The notes below the pieces were generated by a model, which saw only the letters and a program-made list of their open reading frames with translations, did not search any database and had not been told where the DNA came from. This document shows, piece by piece, positions 17,875 through 25,484 of a stretch of 64,000 bases of DNA. This DNA is from Confluentibacter citreus (GTDB taxonomy: Bacteria > Bacteroidota > Bacteroidia > Flavobacteriales > Flavobacteriaceae): assembly GCF_002807055.1 (NCBI RefSeq), contig NZ_NIXN01000003.1:124001-188000 (forward strand). The letters are read 5' to 3'. Within the stretch, counting starts at the first letter, position 1, and each line of letters opens with the position of its first letter. The position numbers and the translations under genes are program-made.

Positions 17875-18585
17875 TCAGTTCTCAAATTCACAAATTACTG
17901 GTTTATGGTCGCTTAATTGGGTCCAAGTTTCATATTTTCCAATAGAGACGTATTTTAGCCGATTGATAAAATAATTGGACGCAAAACAAAAATCAATGTG
18001 ATAAGGTCTTTCTATTTTTCGATGCATAAATAAAGTTGCATTACTTTCTTTTCCTTGTTCTTCGTTGTAAAATAAATGATAAACACTTTCTATTCCTATG
18101 TCTTTTAATTTATAAACAATATTTGAATGATTTGCCTCTCTATTTTTCTTGTCCCAAATCGAACTACTGTTAAAATCTCCTGCTATTATTACTTTTTCGT
18201 TGCTTAATAATTCTGAATAGTAGTTTATAGCATTCCAAGTATGAGTTCCATAATTGTCACTGCTTTTCGGTTTTTGGCACCAAATTGCTATTAAAACAAA
18301 CTCAAGGTCATTACTTTTTATAGACAATGGTATTACGTATCTAAAGTCAGGATTATGTAAGTAGGATATTGATATTTTAAAATCTGAATATGAATAAACC
18401 CCTATTCCTTTGTTTGGATTGTCTCCGTACCAAAAAACATCATTTGGTAAAGTCATGCCTTTTTTAAACCTTAATTTTTCGGGACTTTCACTTTCAGGAA
18501 CAATAATTATATCTGGATTTTCATTCAGTATAAATTCAGCTTTTTTTCTGAAAGACATATTACAATTCCAAGTAATGATTTTCAA
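17875..18585 (-). CDS. Endonuclease/exonuclease/phosphatase-family protein
   Basis: A 236-aa EEP (DNase I-like) metal-dependent phosphoesterase. MKIITWNCNMSFRKKAE at the N-terminus holds the metal-binding Asn. The glutamate lies in IIIVPESES, the catalytic GDFNSSSIWD block near 130-139, and the C-terminal SDHKPV holds the catalytic Asp-His pair. The substrate (nucleic acid, lipid or sugar phosphate) cannot be told. There is no signal peptide, so it is cytoplasmic. The start is a TTG (18585) with no better ATG. Its codon choice looks more AT-rich than the neighbours', so lateral gain is possible. Confidence 0.85.
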   Translation of the reverse strand: MKIITWNCNMSFRKKAEFILNENPDIIIVPESESPEKLRFKKGMTLPNDVFWYGDNPNKGIGVYSYSDFKISISYLHNPDFRYVIPLSIKSNDLEFVLIAIWCQKPKSSDNYGTHTWNAINYYSELLSNEKVIIAGDFNSSSIWDKKNREANHSNIVYKLKDIGIESVYHLFYNEEQGKESNATLFMHRKIERPYHIDFCFASNYFINRLKYVSIGKYETWTQLSDHKPVICEFEN

Positions 18586-18626
18586 TTTGAGTTCTAATAT
18601 TTAATGCACGCCAACTTATTTAAAAC

Positions 18627-19382
18627 CTACCTAAACCGTTTTAAAGTTGATTTTGTGAAATCGCTTAAAACCAAAATACCACTAATTTTAGCTCTTTCAA
18701 TCAGCAAGGTATCCCAATGTGCGGTACCTTCCCAAAACACGGTTTTCATTTGTTTTAAAGCTTTGGGGTTGTAAGCACTTAGTTTTTCTGCTAAAACTTT
18801 CACGGCGTCATCTAAAGCTTCAACCGTTTCAAAAACATCAGCATATAAGCCTTTTTCTTTTGCCCAGTCCGCAGAAAAAAACGTTTCAGCATCTATGGTC
18901 ATTTGGGACATGGCCGCTAAACCTATTTTTCGAGAAACAGCTGGTTCTATCACAAAAGGGCCAATACCAATACTCAATTCACTTAATCTTATAGAAGCAT
19001 ATTTGGTTGCCAAACAAAAATCTGTCGCCGCCGCCAAACCAACACCGCCCCCAACCGATTTCCCTTGAACACGACCAATAATTAATTTTGGACACTTACG
19101 CATGGCATTAATGACATGTGCAAAACCAGAAAAAAAAGCTTCTCCCTTTTCGGCATCATTTACCGCAATAACTTCGTTAAAACTTGCCCCGGCGCAGAAG
19201 GTTCTATCACCACCACTTTTTAAAACAATCACGTTAATAGCGTCGTTGTTTCCAGCTGCAACGATAGTTTCTTGTAACTGAGATAAAATATCACTAGGCA
19301 TTGAGTTCCGATTTGGATGGAAAAATTCTATATATCCAACCCTATTTTCAATTAAAAGTTTTACGTAAGATTCCGTTTCCAT
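18627..19382 (-). CDS. Enoyl-CoA hydratase/isomerase-family protein
   Basis: A 251-aa crotonase-fold protein acting on an acyl-CoA. The oxyanion-hole segments are TFCAGASFNE (about 62-71) and GKSVGGGVGLAAATDFCLA (about 107-125). SELSIGIGPFVIEPAVSRKI corresponds to the catalytic region, but the second catalytic Glu of canonical hydratases cannot be assigned with certainty by eye. It may be a methylglutaconyl-CoA hydratase-like enzyme of leucine breakdown, a guess from overall similarity. No other beta-oxidation gene is adjacent. Confidence 0.88.
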   Translation of the reverse strand: METESYVKLLIENRVGYIEFFHPNRNSMPSDILSQLQETIVAAGNNDAINVIVLKSGGDRTFCAGASFNEVIAVNDAEKGEAFFSGFAHVINAMRKCPKLIIGRVQGKSVGGGVGLAAATDFCLATKYASIRLSELSIGIGPFVIEPAVSRKIGLAAMSQMTIDAETFFSADWAKEKGLYADVFETVEALDDAVKVLAEKLSAYNPKALKQMKTVFWEGTAHWDTLLIERAKISGILVLSDFTKSTLKRFR

Positions 19383-19488
19383 TTGCAGCTTTCAGAATTA
19401 AAAATCGAAGATACTGAAAAAAATGCTGGTAACTATTGTTACATTGAGTTTGTAATTAAATCGCGTATTTTGTCAAAAAATAAAAATT

Positions 19489-19794
19489 ATGGGACTATTG
19501 GATTTTTTTCTAAAAAACAAAGAAGAAGACATTAAAGGTTTTCTTAAAAAAGGTGCTATTATTATTGATGTTAGAACAAAAGCCGAATATAGCCAAGGTG
19601 CCATAGCTGGTTCTAAAAATATACCCTTGCAAATAATTGATTCTAAAATAGATGACATTAAAAAACTGAATAAACCAATTATAACCTGTTGTGCCAGTGG
19701 TATGCGTTCTGGATCTGCTGCTAGTATTTTAAAACGCCATCATATTGAAGTTATAAACGGTGGTGGTTGGGCAAGTTTGAAAACAAAACTATAA
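19489..19794 (+). CDS. Single-domain rhodanese-like protein
   Basis: A 101-aa rhodanese domain that would carry sulfur as a persulfide. DVRTKAEYSQGAIAGSKNIP is the N-terminal rhodanese signature and CASGMR (C68-R73) is the active-site loop, preceded by another Cys. There is no signal peptide, so it is cytoplasmic. It is monocistronic, with a stem-loop downstream. Confidence 0.92.
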   Translation: MGLLDFFLKNKEEDIKGFLKKGAIIIDVRTKAEYSQGAIAGSKNIPLQIIDSKIDDIKKLNKPIITCCASGMRSGSAASILKRHHIEVINGGGWASLKTKL

Positions 19795-19817
19795 CCGAGA
19801 TTATTGGACATAAAAAA

Positions 19818-19854
19818 ACATTAGTTTTCTTCGACAGAGAAGTCTAACTAATGT
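19818..19854. terminator. Stem-loop between rhodanese and response regulator
   Basis: ACATTAGTT (19818-19826) pairs with AACTAATGT (19846-19854), with a smaller CTTC/GAAG pairing inside. It lies between convergent genes; the T run is weak, so terminator function is likely but not certain. Confidence 0.5.
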
Positions 19855-19930
19855 TAGTGACTAATTCAAATGTTTTTACAAATATAGCCCCATAAAGCCG
19901 AGCAGATATTATCTAAAGGTTAAACTAAGT

Positions 19931-20581
19931 TTATATAATATGATTCTTTTTGGCTTTTTCTACAGCTTCTAATTTATTGTGCACCTGTAATTTTTTATAA
20001 ATATTTTCAATATGCTTTCTAATGGTCCCTGTAGATAAAAAAAGATGCTCTGCAATGACGTTATAGCTTAAGCCTTTACTTAATTGCTCTAATACTTGTA
20101 TTTCCCTTTCGGATAGTTTTATATCTTCCAGCGTATCTTTACAATTAAAATCTATGGGGTTTCGAAGTAGTTTTAAGGTTTTCATGGCTATGGAAGGGTT
20201 CATGGCTGCACCTCCGTTTAACGTTTCTAAAATCCCTTCATGCAAATCCTTAGGGTTAATTTCCTTTAATAAATAACCATCTGCGCCAGCTTTTATGGCA
20301 TTAAAAATATTTTCATCATTATCAAAAACAGTGAGCATTATGATTTTAATGTGCGGATACTTTTGCTTGACAATCTCCGTAGTTTCAATACCATTTAAAA
20401 CTGGCATTTCAATATCCATGAGGATTAAATCGAGGTTATGATTGGTTTGTAATTGGGTTAGTAAATCAGAGCCATTATTGGCAGTAAATCGAACACTTAG
20501 ATCTTCAAAAAAAGACAGTTTTTCTTTTACGGCGTTAATCAAAAAAACATTATCGTCTACAATGCCAATTTTTACACTCAT
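19931..20581 (-). CDS. NarL/LuxR-family response regulator
   Basis: A 216-aa DNA-binding response regulator. The receiver domain (about 3-120) has VDDN and the phospho-Asp in LILMDIEMPVLNG (D56). The C-terminal LuxR-type helix-turn-helix (about 148-208) has LSEREIQVLEQLSKGLS and STGTIRKHIENIYKKL. It follows the TPR histidine kinase by 9 bp and is surely its partner. Target promoters are unknown; the beta-propeller gene upstream is one candidate. Confidence 0.95.
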   Translation of the reverse strand: MSVKIGIVDDNVFLINAVKEKLSFFEDLSVRFTANNGSDLLTQLQTNHNLDLILMDIEMPVLNGIETTEIVKQKYPHIKIIMLTVFDNDENIFNAIKAGADGYLLKEINPKDLHEGILETLNGGAAMNPSIAMKTLKLLRNPIDFNCKDTLEDIKLSEREIQVLEQLSKGLSYNVIAEHLFLSTGTIRKHIENIYKKLQVHNKLEAVEKAKKNHII

Positions 20582-20590
20582 AACTTAAAA

Positions 20591-22537
20591 TCATATAGTT
20601 AATACTATGTTGCTACCTTTATTAATCTGACTTTCCATAACAATATGTGCCCCCATATCTGCTGCTCGCTTTTTCATATTGTTGAGTCCGTTTCCAAGCT
20701 GAATCTCATTTATATTAAATCCTACACCATCATCAGAAATTGAAATTTCTAAATGATTATTAACCTTTTTGAACGATACCATAATAGTTTTAACTTCAGC
20801 ATATTTTAAAGCATTATTAATGGCTTCTTGAATGATTCTGTACATATTCATGCCTTGAACCGATGTGAAGGTAATGTCTTTGTTTAATTCTGAATCGACA
20901 TTGAATTCAAAAGCCGTTTCATCAGAAGCTATATTGGCTTTCTCTATAAAATTTGTAATGCGTGTTTGTAAATCCTCTAAAGAAATTTCATTTTTATTCA
21001 TGGCCCAAATGGTATCACGCAATTCATAAATGGTTTCTTTGGTAAATGCACTGATACTAGTTAATTTATTGGTTAACTTTTCATTAGTGATTTTAAAGCC
21101 ATACTGGAGATTTTCAATAGACGATATAATAAAGGTAAGTTGCGCCCCTATATTATCATGCAAATCGCGTGAAATGGTTAAACGCTGTTCTTGTAAGCTG
21201 TTTTGGGTTTCAATTTTAATTAAAGCTTCTTTTAATTCGCCTTCTTTTTGTAGTTGCTGGTTTTTTAGTTTTTGTTGTTTGTAAACCAAATAACCTAACA
21301 AAGACAATACAAGGGCTAAAATACCTAAACCTATAATTTGAGTGTTTTTTTGATTTATATCTAATTCTTTTTCAGCGATATTGGCACGCTGCGCGAGAAT
21401 TTCCTTTTCACGTTCAGATGCGTTGTACTTTTCTTGAACATCTAAAACTTCCTTGGTTATTCTTTCATTAAAAATGGAATCTTGAATGCTATTGTACTTG
21501 TTTTGATAATGAATGACACTATCTGTATTTTTCCTAAACGCATAATAAGACAACAATGAGGCGTATGCATTCATCTCTAATTCCTTCGCTTCTATTTTTT
21601 TTGAAATATCTAGCCCAAACCGTAATTGGTCTTCAACATTATTAATGTCACCATTAGAAAGGTATAGACTTCCTAAATTGATAGCTGCACTGGCAACTCC
21701 ATAATTATCGCTAAGATTTGTTCTTAGTGTTAATGATTTGTTATACATTTCAATCGCTTCAGCAAACTTTTTTTGTCCTTTAAAAACGGAACCTAGATTG
21801 TTATATAAGGTGGATAATTCCCGTTTTAAACCTTGTTTTTCGGCTATCTCGATTCCTTTTGCATAATAATTTAAAGTTTGAGTGGTATCTTTTAAATATA
21901 AATAAGCATTACCAATGTTGGTGTAAGATATTGTTAAGCCTTCATAATCATTAATTTGCTCATAGGTCTTGGCCACTTCAAGATGCGTAGCTAGAGCCCT
22001 TTTATACTGTTTAAACTCCTGATAAATGTTGGCAATATTATTTTTTATAAGAGCAGCATATCTACTATGATTTTTAGCTTCATATATTTTTAAAGCATTT
22101 GTGGCATGGTAAATGGCTGAATCCATTTTAAAAATTCGTTGGTACGAAATCCCTAATTTATTATTGATAGCAGCCAGACCCATAGAATCTTGTATGCTTT
22201 CTCTATAAGCCAATGTTCTTTTATAATAGGATATGGATTTTGTATAATTGGAAGAATCGTAATATAAAATGCCTAAATCGTTATACGCTTGTGCTTCGCC
22301 ACTTTCGTTTTTTGTTTTCTGGGAAAGCTTTAATGCCGTATTTCCATAATAAAAAGCAGAATCAATGGAAACATCTCGGTAATACCAACACAAATCGCTA
22401 TAGGCTTTTATCTTGAGGGAATCAGTAGGATTTTTGGATATGACTTGTTTTAAACTATCAATAATTTTTAATGCCTCTTGCGAATATGTAGGAAAGTTAA
22501 AAATCACGCATATGGTCAAACAAAGAACTTTCTTCAT
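20591..22537 (-). CDS. TPR-containing HisKA_3 sensor kinase
   Basis: A 648-aa sensor kinase. The signal peptide (ending near YSQE) is followed by about seven tetratricopeptide repeats (about 30-340) likely in the periplasm, a coiled linker, and one TM helix (about 400-420, GLGILALVLSLLGYLVY). The HisKA_3 dimerisation domain has phospho-His in SRDLHDNIGAQLTF (about 456). A HATPase_c domain with GVGFNINEI and GNGLNNMKKRAADMG ends the protein. The architecture is the common Bacteroidota form of NarX-like kinases. The preceding small membrane gene overlaps its ATG by 4 bp (ATGA), and the response regulator follows directly. Confidence 0.94.
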   Translation of the reverse strand: MKKVLCLTICVIFNFPTYSQEALKIIDSLKQVISKNPTDSLKIKAYSDLCWYYRDVSIDSAFYYGNTALKLSQKTKNESGEAQAYNDLGILYYDSSNYTKSISYYKRTLAYRESIQDSMGLAAINNKLGISYQRIFKMDSAIYHATNALKIYEAKNHSRYAALIKNNIANIYQEFKQYKRALATHLEVAKTYEQINDYEGLTISYTNIGNAYLYLKDTTQTLNYYAKGIEIAEKQGLKRELSTLYNNLGSVFKGQKKFAEAIEMYNKSLTLRTNLSDNYGVASAAINLGSLYLSNGDINNVEDQLRFGLDISKKIEAKELEMNAYASLLSYYAFRKNTDSVIHYQNKYNSIQDSIFNERITKEVLDVQEKYNASEREKEILAQRANIAEKELDINQKNTQIIGLGILALVLSLLGYLVYKQQKLKNQQLQKEGELKEALIKIETQNSLQEQRLTISRDLHDNIGAQLTFIISSIENLQYGFKITNEKLTNKLTSISAFTKETIYELRDTIWAMNKNEISLEDLQTRITNFIEKANIASDETAFEFNVDSELNKDITFTSVQGMNMYRIIQEAINNALKYAEVKTIMVSFKKVNNHLEISISDDGVGFNINEIQLGNGLNNMKKRAADMGAHIVMESQINKGSNIVLTI

Positions 22538-22821
22538 ATTGAATTAGAATTTAAAAGTAACCTTTGCACTTCAATAAGTTCTTTACTAATTTCAAAAAAC
22601 CGATTAAAAAGGTTTAGTTCTAAATTAGTTGCCAATGACATATGTCCATTAATAATTTTCCCTTTAGTCATCTCTTTTTTTAAGTTTTTTTCCAGTGTTG
22701 TATATTTTTCTTTACCCATACTATTTAATTTGATAGTATGCCTATATATATAGATTATAAAAATAACCAATACGATAATGGAGCCGTAAATAGCTATACT
22801 AAAAAGCAAATTAAACATCAT
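22534..22821 (-). CDS. Small single-TM protein coupled to the sensor kinase
   Basis: A 95-aa protein with an N-terminal transmembrane helix (about 5-26, LLFSIAIYGSIIVLVIFIIYIY) and a charged helical cytoplasmic part (KEKYTTLEKNLKKEMTKGKI and ELNLFNRFFEISKELIE). No family recognised. Its TGA overlaps the kinase ATG, so translation is coupled and a partner or modulator role for the two-component system is a fair guess. An alternative is a simple leader membrane protein with no signalling role. Confidence 0.7.
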   Translation of the reverse strand: MMFNLLFSIAIYGSIIVLVIFIIYIYRHTIKLNSMGKEKYTTLEKNLKKEMTKGKIINGHMSLATNLELNLFNRFFEISKELIEVQRLLLNSNSI

Positions 22822-23013
22822 AATGAAAATATTGAATAATAAAGAGTGTTTTTAATGTTTAGATGAATAATTAGCATAAAAAAACACCAATCACAAATCA
22901 TTTTTTAATGATTATCGCAACTGATGTTTATTTTCAACTGATTAATAGCAAACTAAAAATAATTTAATATGTTGAACCTCAACTAATTTTTCGATTAAGT
23001 GTTATTAAAAAAA

Positions 23014-23047
23014 GATTAAGCGTAATAAAAATTCATCACGCCTAATC
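23014..23047 (-). terminator. Terminator after the beta-propeller gene
   Basis: GATTAAGCGT (23014-23023) pairs with ACGCCTAATC (23038-23047) with one G-U type mismatch. On the minus strand the stem is followed by seven T. It ends the transcript of the gene at 23070-24914. Confidence 0.75.
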
Positions 23048-23069
23048 AAACAAATCTCAACAACAAGAT

Positions 23070-24914
23070 TTATTTTTGCAGATTATAGGAATAAATACTA
23101 TTGGCGCTTGCTTTATAATACAAAAAGCCACCAAATTCATCTACTTCGTACTCTGGTTTTTTATCTTTTAACACTATTTCTTTATCAACTTTACCTGAAT
23201 CTTTACTCACTTTCGCTAAACCAACACCATCATCTAACTTCGTTAAGATAAACTGAGCATCTTGCGTTGCCGCAGTAGCTTTAAAACGCTTGCTCATTTC
23301 GGCAAACGAAGCCGATCCAATGGCCGCATACATATCTGATTCACGTTTCATTTGTGCACCATAATCATTATACTGCCCAATGGCATTTTTATTTGCTCCA
23401 GCTTGATATGCCGCAGCACTTGCCATGGCGGTAGATGCTACTGCTAAAGCTCCAAGAGCTATTTTTGCAAAGGTGCTCTTGCCTGGCGACGCATAATACT
23501 CGTGAAACTTTTTACTTCCATCAAAATTAAGCATCATCACATTTTGATCGGATGATAAAAGTAAACCGTCATTCCGAACTTCTAAATGTGTTGGATCCTC
23601 CTTTTCCTCAAAGGCATAGGTTGCCAACGTACTAATATCTCCAGAATTTTCATCTATAGCAATCATTTCCTCCCCAGTGCTTATTAAATAGCGTTTATGA
23701 GCGGCATCATACGTACTTGTTACAGCCTTCGCTCTTTTGTATTTTATGGGCTTGTTCCAAATAGGCTCGCCTGTTGTTAAATTTATAATGTTGGCATCTT
23801 CATCAGTAATGTAAATTACGCCTTGTTTTGTTAACGCCATGGTGTGTATATTTTCACCCGTACTTAATGGTTTTTTAAATAATGTTTGCCCTTCAAATGA
23901 AATTTTATTGATACCCCCTTCATAAATACCAAACAAAATACCATCATCCATGACATAGAAATGCTGCACATAGCCTTTTGTTTTAGGAGCTTTTTCCCAT
24001 AAATCCTCACCTGTAGTGGATGACAAAAATGAAATATTGCTTTGTCCTTTAGCGGCTAAAACCGAATTACCACCAGAGACAACATCACTAACAATAGCCA
24101 ATCCTTTTGGTGTTATCTGAAAATTGGAAACAGTGCCTTTCACCTTATTACCATCTGCCCACATGGCTGTTCCAGAGGAACTTACTTTGTGAACTTCTTG
24201 GTTTTTTCCACTATTTAAGCTTACAAAAGCATACATTGATTTGCCATCTTCTGCTGGTTCAACAAAGGCTACATTTTTCAGCTTCATGGTCCAACTCTCA
24301 TTACCTGTTGCCAAATCAATTCGTGTTAAGCCTTTTCCTGTTGGTATAATCAATCCACCATCAATAATACTTGGTCTGCCCACCATCATATCAAACCCTT
24401 TTAATGTAAAGAGTTTTTCTTCTTTACCGGTGGCCATATCATAAATACCAACCGCCTGGGCAAAATCTTCTTTTGATGTACGTTGTCCAGTGACAATTAA
24501 TTTGTTTTCAGGTAAAATTAATGTAGGTTGCGCAGCAGCTTTCCATCCATTGGCTTTGGTATCGAACACACGTTGCCCAGAAACAACGTCTATAACACTT
24601 TGTTTTGCAGAGATACCACCAAAACCTGCTTGTCCTACCATGACATAGGGAGAATTAGGTACAATGTTAAGTTCTTCCTCTTTCACTTTTCCGTAATCGT
24701 CAAAGTTAAACACCAAGCCTTCCTGTCCCGGTTTTATACCTGCTAACCCACTTCCGTGTGTTACTAATAATACTCCAGAATCAGTAAGTATCATTTTTTC
24801 AATATTGCCACCCAGGTCGTATTTGTAGTTGGGTGTTTCAGATTTTTGCGCCTGTACAATATGTATTGACAGTACAGTCGCAAATAATAAAATTAATTGA
24901 TTTAAATTTTTCAT
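23070..24914 (-). CDS. Secreted PQQ-like beta-propeller repeat protein
   Basis: A 614-aa protein when started at the ATG at 24914 (MKNLNQLILLFATVLSIHIV then QAQ), which gives a clean signal peptide; the longer reading adds 18 residues in front of it. The mature part is built of WD40/PQQ-like blades with recurring DxxTGxxxW-type turns (DLATGNESWTMKL, TTGEDLWEKAP, LTTGEPIWNKPI). No quinone-binding or catalytic residues are evident, so a structural or binding propeller is likelier than a dehydrogenase. A hydrophobic Ala-rich stretch (GALAVASTAMASAAAY, about 490-515) interrupts the last third. The target is unknown. It lies downstream of a two-component operon on the same strand, but separated by a terminator. 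Confidence 0.8.
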   Translation of the reverse strand: MKNLNQLILLFATVLSIHIVQAQKSETPNYKYDLGGNIEKMILTDSGVLLVTHGSGLAGIKPGQEGLVFNFDDYGKVKEEELNIVPNSPYVMVGQAGFGGISAKQSVIDVVSGQRVFDTKANGWKAAAQPTLILPENKLIVTGQRTSKEDFAQAVGIYDMATGKEEKLFTLKGFDMMVGRPSIIDGGLIIPTGKGLTRIDLATGNESWTMKLKNVAFVEPAEDGKSMYAFVSLNSGKNQEVHKVSSSGTAMWADGNKVKGTVSNFQITPKGLAIVSDVVSGGNSVLAAKGQSNISFLSSTTGEDLWEKAPKTKGYVQHFYVMDDGILFGIYEGGINKISFEGQTLFKKPLSTGENIHTMALTKQGVIYITDEDANIINLTTGEPIWNKPIKYKRAKAVTSTYDAAHKRYLISTGEEMIAIDENSGDISTLATYAFEEKEDPTHLEVRNDGLLLSSDQNVMMLNFDGSKKFHEYYASPGKSTFAKIALGALAVASTAMASAAAYQAGANKNAIGQYNDYGAQMKRESDMYAAIGSASFAEMSKRFKATAATQDAQFILTKLDDGVGLAKVSKDSGKVDKEIVLKDKKPEYEVDEFGGFLYYKASANSIYSYNLQK

Positions 24915-25020
24915 TGTTGAATTTGTTTTATGGTTAATAGCAAACCAAAATTGCAACTTAGAAAACATGAAATCAATACGATGAATTACGTATTTTAATA
25001 ACTAAGTAATATTAAAAATA

Positions 25021-25049
25021 AAAGGTTGCCTTAAATTAAGACAACCTTT
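25021..25049 (-). terminator. Hairpin with minus-strand T run, orphan terminator
   Basis: AAAGGTTG (25021-25028) pairs with CAACCTTT (25042-25049), and CTTAA with TTAAG inside, with one C-A mismatch. On the minus strand a TTTTATTTTT tract follows. It lies upstream of the propeller gene and downstream of no annotated gene, so it would end a short non-coding transcript or attenuate the propeller mRNA. Confidence 0.65.
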
Positions 25050-25150
25050 TATAACTGTGTGATAAAATTATCAATCAAAATTAAACCCCTCAATAAATAA
25101 AAAAACTGATAATAGCATATCAACAAATCTCTATATTTGAGAATTATAGA
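25021..25150 (-). ncRNA. Candidate small RNA (inferred)
   Basis: A promoter-like module (25177-25290) matching the one in front of the surface operon would start a minus-strand transcript near 25147, and the hairpin at 25021-25049 would stop it, giving about 125 nt. The only ORF inside is 15 codons. At the place of the -7 box I read TATTAAAA rather than TAnnTTTG, which weakens the case. It could equally be the leader of the propeller gene. Confidence 0.25.
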
Positions 25151-25176
25151 GTGTTTTAATATTTCGTAAATACAAT

Positions 25177-25290
25177 GTAAACCTATTGATAAAAATGCAT
25201 TTTATAAAGCTTACAAATAAGTCTAATGGGGTTTTTAAACGAATCAGTAACAATTTTAATGAATCAATAACAATTCACATAAATTAGTAA
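25177..25290 (-). promoter_or_regulatory. Cis-module copy 1: ATGCAT block plus 20-bp direct repeats
   Basis: GTAAAC (25177-25182) and ATAAAAATGCATTT (25189-25202) are followed by AATCAGTAA (25242-25250), AATCAATAA (25262-25270) and AATTAGTAA (25282-25290), an exact 20-bp period. The same arrangement occurs at 29817-29949 with a 52-53 bp distance between block and first repeat. Two turns of helix between boxes puts them on one face of DNA, as for sites bound by an AraC-type or similar activator. Confidence 0.65.
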
Positions 25291-25408
25291 GCCTTAAATT
25301 AAGCCTAATGCAATACATTTCTTTTTGAACATTTTTTGATTGAAAGAAATATCCAATATTCTAAACTCATTTAAAATCGAATACTGGTAAGTTTATATGA
25401 TTCCAAAA

Positions 25409-25439
25409 AGAAAGGTTGACTTAATAAGTCAACCTTTCT
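25409..25439 (-). terminator. Terminator of the surface operon
   Basis: AGAAAGGTTGACTTA (25409-25423) and TAAGTCAACCTTTCT (25425-25439) form a perfect 15-bp inverted repeat. On the minus strand the stem runs into TTTCTTTTTGG. It ends the operon 46 bp after the fibrinogen-like gene. Its stem shares AAAGGTTG with the hairpin at 25021. Confidence 0.85.
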
Positions 25440-25484
25440 CAATATTTTATATTTAATTTTTTATTATTTTTCTAAATCAAATTC

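Noticed and set aside
17876-18595. Inverted AATTTGAG words at both ends of the EEP gene as mobile-element ends
   Set aside because: One copy is part of the coding end, and the match is about 10 bp with mismatches, which chance in AT-rich DNA explains.
23070-24914. PQQ-dependent dehydrogenase for the beta-propeller protein
   Set aside because: Only generic blade motifs are visible; no quinone-binding or catalytic residues can be assigned.
25050-25150. A 15-codon minus-strand ORF in the candidate small-RNA region
   Set aside because: Too short to support; no leader-peptide features such as a run of regulatory codons.
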